Assembly (NCBI GenBank): GCA_023228185.1
Contig: JALOBQ010000072.1
Location: 1 to 5,195 of the forward strand
Reading direction: 5' to 3'
Origin: Candidatus Omnitrophota bacterium
GTDB taxonomy: Bacteria; Omnitrophota; Gorgyraeia; Gygaellales; Profunditerraquicolaceae
Length of the DNA stretch: 5,195 nt
Position numbers and translations under genes: made by a program. The first letter of the stretch is position 1. Every line of letters begins with the position of its first letter. This document shows positions 5,195 to 5,195 of the stretch, piece by piece. Below the pieces are notes generated by a model. The model made no database searches, was not told the origin of the DNA, and saw only the letters and a list, made by a program, of their open reading frames with translations.

Positions 5195-5195
5195 A

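Overview
The window looks like chromosomal DNA of an uncultured, moderately AT-rich bacterium. The housekeeping genes (dnaX, recR, an ABC-F ATPase, tRNA-Asn) are ordinary bacterial ones. The wording of the DnaX AAA+ core and a short GC-rich palindrome fit candidate-phylum genomes such as Omnitrophota or relatives. That placement rests on recollection of sequence style only and is low confidence.

Nearly everything reads on the minus strand. From right to left it holds the end of a NIL-domain protein (partial, 4985-5194), dnaX (3398-4969), recR (3398-2799, sharing one base with dnaX as TAATG) and an ABC-F ATPase (2794-866, four bases after recR). These form a tight, probably co-transcribed cluster. 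The ybaB gene that often lies between dnaX and recR is absent. dnaX carries an in-register A7 slippery run exactly between its clamp-loader core and its C-terminal extension. A -1 shift there stops almost at once and would give a 376-residue gamma-like product.

After the ABC-F gene comes a compact, unusual unit (about 405-840, minus strand). In order it has a near-consensus promoter, a tRNA-Asn 5' half broken at the anticodon loop, a GIY-YIG nuclease gene, an intact tRNA-Asn(GTT) and an intrinsic terminator. The same 34 bp of tRNA 5' half lies on both sides of the nuclease gene, making a 270-bp repeat unit. The simplest reading is that a tiny GIY-YIG element inserted in the anticodon loop of tRNA-Asn and brought a replacement 5' half, so the tRNA was rebuilt downstream while the original promoter and 5' half were left upstream. 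The nuclease frame runs into the intact tRNA and uses its anticodon-loop UAA as stop. The stranded upstream half was later split by a perfect 20-bp palindrome. This is the most interesting part of the window.

The left end holds the 3' part of a small, unrecognised two-helix membrane protein on the plus strand (3-263). It converges on the tRNA unit across a 178-bp intergenic region with overlapping GC-rich hairpins and the tRNA terminator.
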